The position numbers were made by a program, and so were the translations under genes. Shown in pieces: positions 27,701 through 38,602 of a stretch of DNA of 64,000 nucleotides. The DNA comes from Tachypleus tridentatus (taxonomy: Eukaryota; Arthropoda; Merostomata; Xiphosura; Limulidae): the NCBI RefSeq assembly GCF_004210375.1, contig NC_134825.1:7812001-7876000 (forward strand), in the 5' to 3' direction. The notes under the pieces were generated by a model. It searched no databases. It had not been told where the DNA came from and saw only the letters and a program-made list of their open reading frames with translations. Positions within the stretch are counted from its first letter, which is position 1; every line of letters begins with the position of its first letter.

Positions 27701-28438
27701 TTTTTTTTTTAGTAACAAGGTTTTTGGTAACTAGTTGGGTAAGCTTTGGATTAGGTTATTGTACTCAACCACTTAGAAGTAGGAATGAGCTTCTTATTAA
27801 TATTGTTACACATGATAACCACCAGATGGAGTCACCTAAAGAAATTATATCAGGGCTTTAATAGTGTGATGTACTCAAAAACAAGTAATAACAAGATTCA
27901 TGAATACAACAAGAAAAAAGACATCCCAGTAGCTTGGAGAATCATATAAGCTGACATTACCACTGGAATTAATTTTCAATGAGTTAATATATTAAAACTA
28001 AAATAATTTTTTATTTTGACCTTCATTGATACTAATTGTATATGAAAATTACTTAGTTGTCATATTTAGACTATTGAATGACAAGTACTTGTTTTTTTGA
28101 AAGAATGTTTATGATGTTTGTACTACATGTGTGTTGAGATATATTCACAGTGCTTTTGTGTATTTCTACAGTGTATAAAAGTCAGTAAAGTGTTTTTACT
28201 TTTAACTACAACTTTTTATAGACCCCGACTAAAGAACGTGGATCGCAGCAGTGCTCAGCAGAAAGCAATAACTGTGAACAATGTCACTGTTATTATCACG
28301 GAATTTCAACCAAAACATACAGTATCATCAGACCACAATGGAAGATTGTCCAGTGGCAACACTTCAGACAGTGGCAGCATGTCTGATTCCACCAATCACA
28401 GTGATGTTAAAATTGGATGTCTACACTCAGATAGATGA
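21744..28438 (+). CDS. RYBP: RYBP/YAF2 orthologue, Polycomb variant PRC1 subunit (four exons)
   Basis: Coding exons are 21744-21769, 24205-24330, 27000-27146 and 28222-28438. They total 516 bp, that is 171 residues plus stop. All introns are GT-AG and all three split a codon after its second base. RYBP and YAF2 are nuclear adaptors that bind RING1A/B in variant PRC1 and help place or read H2AK119 monoubiquitin. The protein shows a basic start ([16 protein letters not shown]), a RanBP2-type zinc finger (C25, C28, C39, C42 with WDCSVC), the conserved [20 protein letters not shown] segment, a charged variable middle, and the C-terminal [14 protein letters not shown] plus [10 protein letters not shown], which in the family forms the RING1-binding hairpin. 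The length is close to vertebrate YAF2 (about 180) and shorter than RYBP (about 228), so the name covers both paralogues. Confidence 0.95.
22160..22880 (+). mobile_element. CR1/L2-like LINE 3' fragment in RYBP intron 1
   Basis: The frame at 22161-22349 reads [20 protein letters not shown] and then [12 protein letters not shown], the classic end of the CR1-type reverse-transcriptase ORF (usual form RPHLEYCVQAWSPYLRKDIE). Downstream [11 protein letters not shown] near 22785 marks the ORF end. Several stops are present. The MITE at 22551-22710 interrupts it. Confidence 0.8.
22551..22710. mobile_element. 160-bp hAT-type MITE with perfect 8-bp target duplication
   Basis: Ends CAGTGGTGTATTTAGG and TATCTGCCACTG are inverted relative to each other, with no coding capacity between. 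The 8-bp AAGACAGT is present on both sides (22543-22550 and 22711-22718). The length equals that of the copy at 49568-49727. Confidence 0.9.
23935..24110 (+). mobile_element. LINE 3' end fragment just upstream of RYBP exon 2
   Basis: The frame reads [14 protein letters not shown], the conserved WNxLP block near the end of CR1-type LINE ORFs, and runs to about GLTRWAI. It ends roughly 95 bp before the exon 2 acceptor. Confidence 0.6.
24205..24330 (+). CDS. RYBP: RYBP exon 2 (RanBP2-type zinc finger)
   Basis: 126 bp between TTTGTTACAG and GTAGGT. It encodes residues 9-51, including [18 protein letters not shown] and [11 protein letters not shown]. The spacing C-x2-C-x10-C-x2-C matches the RanBP2-type finger, which in the family contacts ubiquitin. 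This is the exon that identifies the gene. Confidence 0.97.
24331..26999 (+). other. RYBP intron 2
   Basis: A 2669-bp intron ending TTTTATATAG. Open frames inside it (24739-24933, 25035-25238, minus strand 26127-26506) match no family I recognise. The part from 25400 to 26550 looks like an old, unclassified repeat, with two related segments around 26005 and 26090 (CCATGGTCTCCTCGTAATTC and CCATGTTCTCCCCATAATTC). Confidence 0.7.
27000..27146 (+). CDS. RYBP: RYBP exon 3 (conserved linker and charged middle)
   Basis: 147 bp encoding the end of codon 51 to codon 100: [20 protein letters not shown], then a Lys-rich segment ending LPKKRNR. The first part aligns with vertebrate KPRINSQLVAQQV; the rest is variable in the family. 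The donor is AG/GTAAGC. Confidence 0.93.
27147..28221 (+). other. RYBP intron 3
   Basis: A 1075-bp intron from GTAAGC to TTTTTATAG. The region 27360-27610 contains weak, diverged tandem similarity around CAGAGTTTAAGACT-type strings. No mobile element was recognised. Confidence 0.7.
28222..28438 (+). CDS. RYBP: RYBP exon 4 (RING1-binding C terminus and stop)
   Basis: 217 bp encoding codon 100 to the TGA at 28436-28438. [20 protein letters not shown] and [12 protein letters not shown] are near-identical to the conserved C-terminal block of RYBP/YAF2. A Ser-rich tail ([19 protein letters not shown]) follows, comparable to the Ser-rich end of vertebrate RYBP. Confidence 0.97.
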
Positions 28439-29620
28439 GTGTGTGCATAATTAGCATCCAGCGTGGTTTTGTTTATAGTTAGAGATTCTTGTAATAAGTA
28501 AGTTATCAAGTGGAATTTACATAATACATGAACTTGTGAGAATCACTGATAATATTTTGGTGTTTGTTGATTAGACAAACTGAAATTCTTAATGTATTTT
28601 GGTTTTTTGACTTGTGCATAACAGTATTTTGAAGATTTTATGCAGTTATTTGTAAATATAGCATGAATATTACTTGATGTATAGAAGTGTTTAATTTTAA
28701 ATTAGCTGTTTTCATCTCTGTATTTTAGGCATTGGACATAAAGTTACGACAGTGTCAACTCAGGCACTGTACTCATCCTTTCATAACATTCTTTTCTTTT
28801 TGTTATCATTTATACACAAAAATATCACTCATATGGTTTTGTATTTTAATGAACATTGATATATTCTTAGCTTTTAGAAAGGCATGCAAAGAAATCGAAC
28901 AGTTTGTTCAAGTTTAATTTTTTTCATGCCTCTTCTAAAATTGAATATTTTTTCCATGCATTTTTGAGAATATATCTTGTGTAATGCAAGTTTTTATGTA
29001 TCTTTGTATTTCTTATTTTGTACATGCATGTTGATCACTTCCATTATTTTACTGTGCCATGTGTAACCCTCGTGCAAGGTTTTCTTAAATTTTTTGTATT
29101 TTACTTTTTTTGTTCACCATCATCAGTACTGAATCCTAAATTGTTTATGATTTTGGACATTATCTGCTACTCTAAAGGTGTACCCCAGTGACACAGCAGT
29201 ATGTCTATGGACTCTCACCACTAAAAACTGGGTTTTGATACCTGTGAAGGGCAGAGCAGAGATAGCCCTATTGTGTAGCTTTGTGCTTAATTCAAAACAA
29301 ACTCTAAAAACACAGTTTTCCATTGTATTTATCTTCAGTACTAACGTTAGCTTTTTTGTCAATCTGAATATATTCTTTCTCTGATAATACTTTTTTTTCA
29401 TGTGTTATCTAGTATCTGGACTTTCTCCATACCAAGCCAAACACTGCCCATTTCATTCCTTGCCATCCTAAACACTGCCATTGAAAGTTGTATGATTTTT
29501 AAATGTTTACAACAGTAGGAATGATAAACATAATAAGAACATCTTTTGTTACTGGTATATTTTAGTTTGAAATGTATTTGGCTCAGCTCCTAATAAATAT
29601 TACATTAATGTAATAAACTT
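28439..29620 (+). other. Probable RYBP 3' UTR
   Basis: Two AATAAA hexamers (29592-29597 and 29612-29617) lie about 1.15 kb after the stop and could end the transcript. A SINE-like piece sits within it at 29174-29300. The end is inferred and not shown by the sequence. Confidence 0.35.
29174..29300 (+). mobile_element. tRNA-derived SINE, family 3
   Basis: Head CCCCAGTGACACAGCAGTAT, then GGGTTTTGATACCTGTG in the B-box position and tail GATAGCCCTATTGTGTAGCT, ending in TTCAAAACAAAC. The head differs from families 1 and 2, but the tail resembles that of family 1. Confidence 0.75.
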
Positions 29621-32307
29621 AAGTTGCAAGTGTTTCAAAGTCACTTTCACTCTTCAGGAAATTGGTGGACATAGTGTTTTCAAATTCAGGTTGTAGTTGA
29701 CTAATTGGATTACAGGGGAAGACGATGTATGTGTTGTAGTTACTCGTTAAAGGTTAAATTTGGATGAAGTATCTTGTATCCAAGGGTACTGTTTAGTGTG
29801 ATCATAATGCCATTCTAACACACCACATGACTATATATGGTCATACTCTACATATTGCATACAAAACATGTTCTAAACAGTGGAAGTTATAAAACACTCA
29901 GTATAATAATGTTTCTATATACTTTAGAGTGAAAATATTAAGTAACCATGATTTCTAAACTATCAATATTTTATAAGTCTGTTTCTTTTTACTCCTGTGA
30001 ACAGAAAACATGAGAATATTATTAATTTCTGTTTTTGTTTTTTATGTTTCTCAAATTAATTTTCAAGGTCATTCTTTTGTTTTGAATTTCAAATGCAAGT
30101 TCTTTGGCTATTCAATAAGATAAAATTTAAGATGATAAAATTCAGGGCTTGAAATTACTGGCAGCTATATGGTAAAAATTCAGCAGATACTGTTGTAATC
30201 AGTGGTTGTGTAAGTAGTAGAATTTACTAGCCGGTTGATAATAGTACCATCGTGATGAATATTCAGAATACTTGTGAACAGTGGTCAAAATTATTAAAGA
30301 AAAATGTTGGGTCCAGGAATATGATTTATGGTAGAAACCACATTATGGAAAGTGATTGTGAGGTTTATTGTAGTAGCTATACTATGATAATTTATAAGTC
30401 TGTTCCAGTAGCCATGCTATGATAATTGATAAACTGTTGTACTAGCCACTCTTATGATAATGGATAAGCATGTTGTACTAGCCACACTATGATAATGGAT
30501 AAGCATGTTGTACTTGCCACACTATGATAACAGATAAACGTGTTGTAGTAGTCACACCATGATAACTGATAATTGTGTTGTAGTAGTTAAATTTAAAAAA
30601 GCACATTAGAGTTTTATTATAATACGTTTTAGATTTCATACAAAGATGGATAGTTATGACAACCACACATCAGAAATCTGGTAATATTTTAACAAATGTA
30701 AGATCAAAAACAGATTACATCAACTGACTAGCTATGTCTACTAACAACAGCTATTTGTGAATGGTTTTTTTGTTTTTTTTTGTCATCGTCCAAAAAATTT
30801 TCTTGAGTCACTTTTCTGGTAAGTAGCAGATTATCTACTGCTGGTCAGAGAGTTAGGTGCAAGCCCTGTATATTGTGTAGTACAAGTTTTTGCACTAAAT
30901 TTCATTAGGTTTCAAGGACTTATTGTGATATTAGCCAGGAATGGCTGATTAAGTTGCCAAGTGTTAAAGCATATAATCGTTTGGTGAGTGGTTAAAGTTT
31001 ACATTGAGTGATGATATTCACTTTGATGGGGATTTTTTTCTCCATAGAAGTAAAACATTTGTGGTTTTGGTTTCTATTTTATATAGAGGGATGACTGTGA
31101 CAGATTGTTTTAGTATGTTGTTGTTTAACTTTCATTGTTACTGCTAGTACTGCCTGTTATTGGTGTCTCATCCGCTATGTGTGATGTCATTTCTGGGTTT
31201 AGATATTTTTAAGTAGTTTGTAAAAGTAGTAGCAGTTAACCTTTTCCAGATAAATATTTCCATATTATAATCTTAGCTGAACATGTGACTTGATTCATCT
31301 TTTCTACATTAATTGGTATAAATGATTAATCACAGTTAACATTTCTGATTATTACTGGTTTAATTAATCCAACTATTCTAGTAATTGAAATATTACCATT
31401 TTCTCATTAATTTTTACAGTTTATTCTAGGTTAATAAACTTTAGGAATTATTGCCTGTTACTAATTTTGTGTATTCTAACTGTCCAAGTTTTCTGTGAGA
31501 ATAATCAATTAGTTTAATGTGATTGATTAATGAGCCTGATTGTCAAACAATTATTAAAATCCATTAATTGCTCAGCTGTGATGTGAATGAGTTATATTAC
31601 TTGATGAAAAATCTTACAACTCTGATGTTATGTAATCAGTATTTTATTAAAGACAATAAAATACCTAATTTCTGTGAGATGTGATAGGAAGTGCTGTTTA
31701 TGTAGCTTCGGAGTTACATAATGTTAGAGCAATAAGTAGGAATAGGTGAGCAGTTCAACTACTTTTTAGTCATACCAAAGTTAGCATCACCTTCCTGTAG
31801 TAACTGGCCTGTTTACTGAGCTATGTATCATATATGTTAACAGATAGCACTATCTTTTGATATGTAACAAATCGGTGGAATTTGTGGATAAAGCTAATTT
31901 TCCAATTTCTCACTTATCAAATTGTAGTTAACCTGTTTGATTTTTAAGCTCTTACCACTGTTTTACTCATTTAATGGAGAACATTTCAGTTTACTATTAT
32001 TTTCTCTAAGGTAATTGTATGATATCTCAAACACCTTAAGAATGTGTGGACAGTAATATGAAACAGTATAATACAACTGCTTTTGAAAAGCCTATCTTAT
32101 GAAAGTGCGTAGTCACCTTTTTTTAAACCCGTATGTTTCTCCTAACATCTTTAAGAACACAGTTATTCTCAGGCTACATCTCCGAATACTGTACAGTGAT
32201 TCTGTGGGGAAACAAAATGCTCAGTTGTTATTACCTGTTCTGTGACAACATCTGATAAATTGGATCATTGTACAATTAGAATTAATGTTTTGCTGCTCAG
32301 TAGATAC
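29621..32307. other. Stretch downstream of RYBP with no gene; weak tandem repeat
   Basis: T-rich sequence with no coding frame I can support. At 30366-30588 about seven diverged copies of a unit of about 35 bp, containing TAGCCACACTATGATAATGG, follow one another. The rest shows nothing recognisable. Confidence 0.5.
30366..30588. repeat. Diverged minisatellite, unit about 35 bp, about 7 copies
   Basis: Repeated strings of the type TGTTGTACTAGCCACACTAT and GATAATGGATAAGC, with more variation towards both ends. Confidence 0.75.
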
Positions 32308-34050
32308 TAACCCCCACATTGCTGTGAAATTAGAATATTTCAGTAAATCGGTAGATGCTCAACTCCATGTTACTGTGAAATTAGAATGATGTTTCAGTAA
32401 ATCTGTGGATGCCAACCCCATGTTACTGTGAAATTAGAATGATGTTTCAGTAAATCAGTGGATGCTAACCTGCTTGTTACTGTGAAATTAGGATAATGTT
32501 TCAGTAAATCTGTGGATGCTAACCCCCATGTTACTGTGAAATTAGAATGATGTTTCAGTAAATCAGTGGATGCTAATCCCCATGTTACTGTGAAATTAGA
32601 ATAATGTTTCAGTAAATCAGTGGATACTAACCTGCTTGTTACTGTGAAATTAGGGTAATGTTTCAGTAAATCAGTACATGCTAACCTGCTTGTTACTGTG
32701 AAATTAGAATAATGTTTCAGTAAATCAATGGATGCTAACCCCCATGTTACTGTGAAATTAGAATGATGTTTCAGTAAATCAGTGGATGCTAACCCCCATG
32801 TTACTGTGAAATTAGAATGATGTTTCAGTAAATCTGTGGATGCCAACCCCATGTTACTGTGAAATTAGAATAATGTTTCAGTAAATCAGTGGATACTAAC
32901 CTGCTTGTTACTGTGAAATTAGGGTAATGTTTCAGTAAATCAGTACATGCTAACCTGCTTGTTACTGTGAAATTAGAATAATGTTTCAGTAAATCAGTGG
33001 ATGCTAACCCCCATGTTACTGTGAAATTAGAATGATGTTTCAGTAAATCAGTGGATGCTAATCCCCATGTTACTGTGAAATTAGAATAATGTTTCAGTAA
33101 ATCAGTGGATGCTAACCCCCATGTTACTGTGAAATTAGAATAATGTTTCAGTAAATCAGTGGATGCTAACCCCCATGTTACTGTGAAATTAGGATAATGT
33201 TTCAGTAAATCTGTGGATGCTAACCCCCATGTTACTGTGAAATTAGAATAATGTTTCAGTAAATCAGTGGATACTAACCTGCTTGTTACTGTGAAATTAG
33301 GGTAATGTTTCAGTAAATCAGTACATGTTAACCTGCTTGTTACTGTGAAATTAGAATAATGTTTCAGTAAATCAGTGGATGCTAACCCCCATGTTACTGT
33401 GAAATTAGAATGATGTTTCAGTAAATCAGTGGATGCTAACCCCCATGTTACTGTGAAATTAGAATGATGTTTCAGTAAATCAGTGGATGCTAACCCCCAT
33501 GTTACTGTGAAATTAGAATGATGTTTCAGTAAATCAGTGGATGCTAACCCCCATGTTACTGTGAAATTAGAATGATGTTTTAGTAAATCAGTGAATGCTA
33601 ACTCCCATGTTACTGTGAAATTAGAATAATGTTTCAGTAAATCAGTGGATGCTAACCCCCATGTTACTGTGAAATTAGAATGATGTTTCAGTAAATCAGT
33701 GGATGCTAACCCCCATGTTACTGTGAAATTAGAATGATGTTTCAGTAAATCAGTGGATGCTAACCCCCATGTTACTGTGAAATTAGAATGATGTTTCAGT
33801 AAATCAGTGGATGCTAACCCCCATGTTACTGTGAAATTAGAATGATGTTTTAGTAAATCAGTGAATGCTAACTCCCATGTTACTGTGAAATTAGAATAAT
33901 GTTTCAGTAAATCAGTGGATGCTAACCCCCATGTTACTGTGGAATTAGAATAATGTTTCAGTAAATCAGTGAATACTAACCCTCATGTTACTGTGAAATT
34001 AGAATGATGTTTCAGTAAATTGGTAGCTTCTAACCCCCATATTAGTGAGG
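32308..34050. repeat. 54-bp minisatellite, about 32 copies, with higher-order pattern
   Basis: Unit contains TTACTGTGAAATTAGAATGA and TTTCAGTAAATCAGTGGATG. Variant units (with CCTGCTTG, GGGTAATG or TTTTAGTAAATCAGTGAATG) recur at spacings of five or seven units. The minus-strand open frame of 152 residues (32394-32852) exists because 54 is divisible by three and is not supported as a gene. Confidence 0.97.
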
Positions 34051-34794
34051 TTTGTTCTTATTTTGTTAATTTCTCAGGTTGGGTTTTAGTGTTTGTTGAA
34101 TTTATTAGTAATGATAAACTATACATGACTTATTTCTCTTAGTTCCTATGTATATATAGCTATGAATATTTATACTCAGTATGATAACCTGTTTTACATT
34201 TTAAGTTTTTAAACTTTTTTATTGGTTTCACTGGTATGAAACAAAATATACTTATAATAGTACAAGATGGTGAAGACAGGGTTTGATTAGTCATTGAAAA
34301 CAGTGGTTTAAAGCTTCCATAATTTTGTAGCCGTGTATTTGGTTTGTGTAACATTAATAAACTTAGTTGTTATAGTCTCCTTTCCCTTATACATGATAAA
34401 GATGAAAAGAAATGTAGATATGTTTTAATGACAAAGAATTACATGAATATATGTGAAACCTTTTATCACTATATGTAACATTAATAGAAAATATTTTGAT
34501 GTCAACTATAGTGTTTAAACAAGGGATAAAGTATATCACATTCTGTATCTGTAACACGTATGTAACAGATGTACTGTTAGTGTGTGTGTATACTACTACA
34601 GTTTTGTTAGTATACATACACTTGTAGTTTACTGGTTTAGTCTGTGTGGTTTTATCAAATTGTGGGTGGTGAATTCACTCTTAATGTATCTCACATTTAT
34701 TGGAAAAGTAAATTCTGGTAAATATATTTGTTGTTTTGGTATAATTAATTACTGAAAACAGTTAAACTTGTTTAGCCACTCATAACTCACTTTT
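34051..34794. other. Spacer, nothing recognised
   Basis: AT-rich sequence without coding frames of interest. The two minus-strand open frames (34160-34354 and 34387-34617) have no family signature. Confidence 0.5.
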
Positions 34795-34965
34795 GTGATG
34801 ACGAGAAACCCGCTTGAAGTAAAAATGTATTGTCAAGATGACTTGTAAGGGCATTAAAACTTAAAATAAGGTACAGAGTAATGTTTCGACTTCTTAAGCA
34901 ATCTTCAGGTTAACAAAGAGAGTTTTAATACACATACCAGCCATCTTAAGAATACATAGCTCACT
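34795..34965 (-). repeat. Penelope-type terminal module with foldback arms
   Basis: GTGATGACGAGAAACCCGCT is shared exactly with the module at 20855. ATTGTCAAGATGACTTGTAA and the far arm ACATACCAGCCATCTTAAGA are imperfect inverted arms around a minus-strand core CTGAAGA ... GTCGAAAC. Confidence 0.7.
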
Positions 34966-35485
34966 TTATTGTAGTATGTGAGGAGTTAACTGTGGGATTC
35001 AGTTCTGAGCTAAAGTGATGTATATTTAACTGTTGTTGTTAAACTAACTTACCAAGTCACAAGCTTTTATTGAGAGCTGAGTATTCTTCTAAATAAATAT
35101 TCAAAGATACAGGAATAATGTTGAGATTTTGAATATTCAGAAAAAGGAAGAAAGAAAAAGAAAATTGGGAAATAAAGTGAACTTTGTTTTGACTATTGAG
35201 TTTCGTCTGTGATGCTGTGCCAAAGTGGTCTTGCTTTCAGTCAGTTAGACATGATGAAAAACTAGGTACAAATTTAGGAACCTTGATTAAGATTATGGAA
35301 AAAAAGTTAATTTTGTGTAAGAATTTGTGCCCTGTTTTTGCCTGTTGGGCACACCTGTCCAAAAGTCTTAAATCATTTCTGACAGAGCATAAAAAACATC
35401 TGGTATAGTGTATTCTTACAAGAAATGTGTCAACATTAGTTTACAATTTAAGTAGCAACCTACTGAGTAATGTAGTGAACAGTTT
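34966..35485. other. Spacer, nothing recognised
   Basis: The open frame at 35196-35408 has no family signature. No repeats or splice-compatible exons were seen. Confidence 0.45.
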
Positions 35486-35490
35486 ATATG

Positions 35491-35637
35491 TGCAAAAACG
35501 GCTCGTTTGGGTTGAGAAAATATTTTACATAGAAGAGCTAACAACCTTTGTGAACCTGACGATGACCGAAGAAGGTCGAAACGTTGTTCGCTCTTCTATG
35601 TAAAATATTTTCTCAACCCAAACAAGCCGTTTTTGCA
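35491..35637 (+). repeat. Large hairpin (48-bp arms) with hammerhead-like core
   Basis: Arms 35491-35538 and 35590-35637 pair over 48 bp with one mismatch; a further AACAAC/GTTGTT pair extends the stem inwards. The loop (35546-35582) holds CCTGACGATGACCGAAGAAG then GTCGAAAC, the core found in the Penelope-type modules. The arm sequence differs from that of the other modules. Confidence 0.85.
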
Positions 35638-35849
35638 TATATATTTCTCTACAAGTGGGTTTTTTCAACATCTCTGATTAGTGAACAGTTTATTGCTGGG
35701 CTTGTTCGATTGGCTTGTGGCATGGGTCTGATAAGCATACCTTCTTGTGTAGAGACTGTGATTGTAATTACATTACATTACACTGTCCTCAGTTGGATTA
35801 CAGTAAACCTGGTCTGGTGGAGTTTTGACAGTCGCATGTTTATCAAGTA

Positions 35850-36230
35850 TCACTTACAATATTATTTACTGTTTTGATCTCATCTAAGAAAGGATATTGA
35901 CTTACTGGAAAGGGTTCATAAGAGGGCAAGTAAGGTGATTCTGGAGGATGGAGGATTATTTTATAGGAATAGGTTAAGATCTCATTTCCTTAATGAATTT
36001 ACTAGATTATCCAGAGGGATCAATATGATAAGGCCATGTGAGTACTCTGAGTTATTTCTGAAGATAATAGGATGAAAGGACAGAAGTATAAGATTGCATA
36101 AGACAAGTTAGGCATCACTTAGAAACCTATTTTTATAACCATGCTACTATCTTGTGGAATGTGTTTTCTTCAGTCGATCATTGAAGCAATGTATTCATGA
36201 TGAAACAAAGGTAAAACTGGATTATCTGAA
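35850..36230 (+). mobile_element. CR1/L2-like LINE 3' fragment
   Basis: The + strand shows SHLRKDIDLLERVHKRASKV followed by ILEDGGLFYRNRLRS, the post-RT block of CR1-type LINEs. An in-frame stop lies near 35875. The fragment is short and 5' truncated. Confidence 0.75.
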
Positions 36231-36404
36231 ATGTTGTTGCTTTAACCTTTGTTATTGAAACCCTTTCAGTAAAGTTCTGTTATTGTAATGCAGTTGGTAC
36301 CAATTTTCAATGTTGTTTCATCAATAAAGAAATAATTTCTGTCAGCATTAGATATTTCTTAAATTTACTGTCTTTACCAATCCATTCTAAAGAAAAATAG
36401 TCTC

Positions 36405-38150
36405 AGATGAAAATGACTTCTGCCTCTAGTTCTGCCATTCACTCCTTAATTATGAAACATGGTGATGCATCAGCACTGTCAATTATCTTAACAATTTTAG
36501 ACATCTCAATCAGATCCCCCTCTATCTCTTTGTTTTTTTCTTCAAAGATCTTAATCACTCGTTGACAAACCCTCCATCTCTGGCACCAATCTAGTAGTCC
36601 CCCTCTGAACCCTTTCCAACAATTTAATGTATTTCTTTAGGAGCCCAAGGCTGAACAAAATAGTTCAAATGTGGTCTAACCAGTGACCTATACAATGAAA
36701 TTATAGCCTCTTTACACTTTTATTCAATATTTCTGTAGATACAACCTATTTGCTATACCACTAACAACAGCACACTGATTGGATGACTTAAGAAACTGAT
36801 TAATCATGACACTAAGATCCCTTTCTTTCATAACACAAAGTTATTCCTATCCAAATTATAATTCAAATTATGTTAACTTACATGCATTATCTTGCATTTA
36901 TTATAAATAAAATCCATCTGCCATTTATTCACCCAACTCGCTAAATGGTCTAAATTATTTTGTAATTCAGCAGCATCCTTCTTCAGCAAGCCAGGCCAAA
37001 GACTTCAGTATCCTCAGCAAATTTAAGTAATATATTGACCATTCCTTTATCTATTTCATTGATGTAAATCAAAGAGAGCAAAGGTCCTAAAACTGAGACG
37101 TGAGGTACTAAACCAGTTTGACTTAATTTATAAAAAACCCTCTGCTTTCTTACATCAAGTCACTCTTCTATCCAGTTAGTTAATTTATATCAAACACCTG
37201 CAGAGATAGCTTTTACAATACTTTTATGTGGTATCTTGTCAAATACCTTCTGAAAATCCAGATATACCAAATCTACACCCTTTCTCATATCTACGCAAGC
37301 GGTAACCTATTCAAAGAATGACACAAAATGCGTAAGGCAAGATTTTTTTCACAGTGAAAACCATGTTGACTATCCAATAAAATTCTACACTTTGTTAAAT
37401 AACTTTGCACACATTTTTTAATGAATTTTCCAAAACGTTTCCCCCAAATGATGGAAGAGTAATGGGTCTATGATTACTGGGACAACTTTATCACCTTCCT
37501 TGAAAAGAGGAGTTACTTTAGCTAACTTCCAATCCTCTGGTACCTGCTCACTATTTAAGGGCTTAAGAAATGGTACCAAGTGGTTTATATATCCAATCCT
37601 TAACATTCTTCAAGATCCTTAGGATAATATTAAGAGGCCCTGAAACCTTATCTTTTTTTAAACTTCCTAATGTTTCGTAAAAAGCTCCCAGTAAAGGCAA
37701 TGTCTTTTATCTCATTTCCATGTATCTGCTGAGGATGTGGAATACAGCTTAAGTCTTCATAAGTAAAAACTGAAGAAAAGGCAAAATTTAATAACCCAGC
37801 CATTACAACCATCAGTTACAAGCTTGTTTTATCATTCTTCAAATGTTCTACCCTCATCCTAAGATTCTGTTTACCCTTTATATGTTTAAAATAATCCTCT
37901 CTGCTAATTTTTACATTTTCAGCCAATCTATTCTCATACATTTTTTGATGTTGTAATTCCCTGTTTCACCAATTTTCTTGATCTTCTATAATCTAAATAT
38001 GCTGTCTTACCAGTAGATTTAAATTTAATTATTTTATTTTATCTCATACCCTTCGTGAGCAAACCCAGTTTTTACTTGACAGATATCCTTTTCTCTCTAT
38101 GAGAAATATGCTCATTTTGAATATTTTACAAATTTCCACGTTCGACCAGT
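36405..38150 (-). mobile_element. CR1/L2-like LINE, 5' truncated, minus strand
   Basis: Minus-strand pieces include VPEDWKLAKVTPLFKEGDKV at about 37500 (RT fingers) and LYRSLVRPHL near 36690 (ORF end). Upstream of these, 37640-38130 holds the segment linking the endonuclease region to the RT, with KHIKGKQNLRMRVEHLKN. The copy carries many stops and frameshifts. It is longer than the copies at 18.8 and 22.2 kb. Confidence 0.75.
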
Positions 38151-38602
38151 GTCTCCAAAAGCATCACCAGACCAAGTGTATAGAATGTGTCCTTTCAACT
38201 TGTATTGTTATCCTAAAAAGAATTATTAATATAACAAAAAGCAGGCATTTGAAAAATTGGTGGATCATTTAGATTTAACACAAGATACATTTTCAGAAGC
38301 AGCTGGAATATGAGGCATACTCGTATTTTAACATGTACAACAGTGGCGTGAACATTAGTTCTTCACTTGTAGTAGTAGAATGAGTTTTATAAGAAATTAC
38401 TTTGGTGCTAACTGGCTATTAAAGTTAATATTAATGACGGTAAATATATTTTATCTCCAGCGTGCACCAGTATTTCCTCTTACTATTCATATAAAATTAC
38501 TTTCGTAAATTGTCTTATTTTATTACTTCGAAATATATTCCACTTCAACAAAGGATCACGGTAATAACACTTTACTACAGTTATATTTAATTAATCATCA
38601 TA

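Noticed and set aside
32394-32852. 152-residue minus-strand repeat protein
   Set aside because: Product of the 54-bp minisatellite period.
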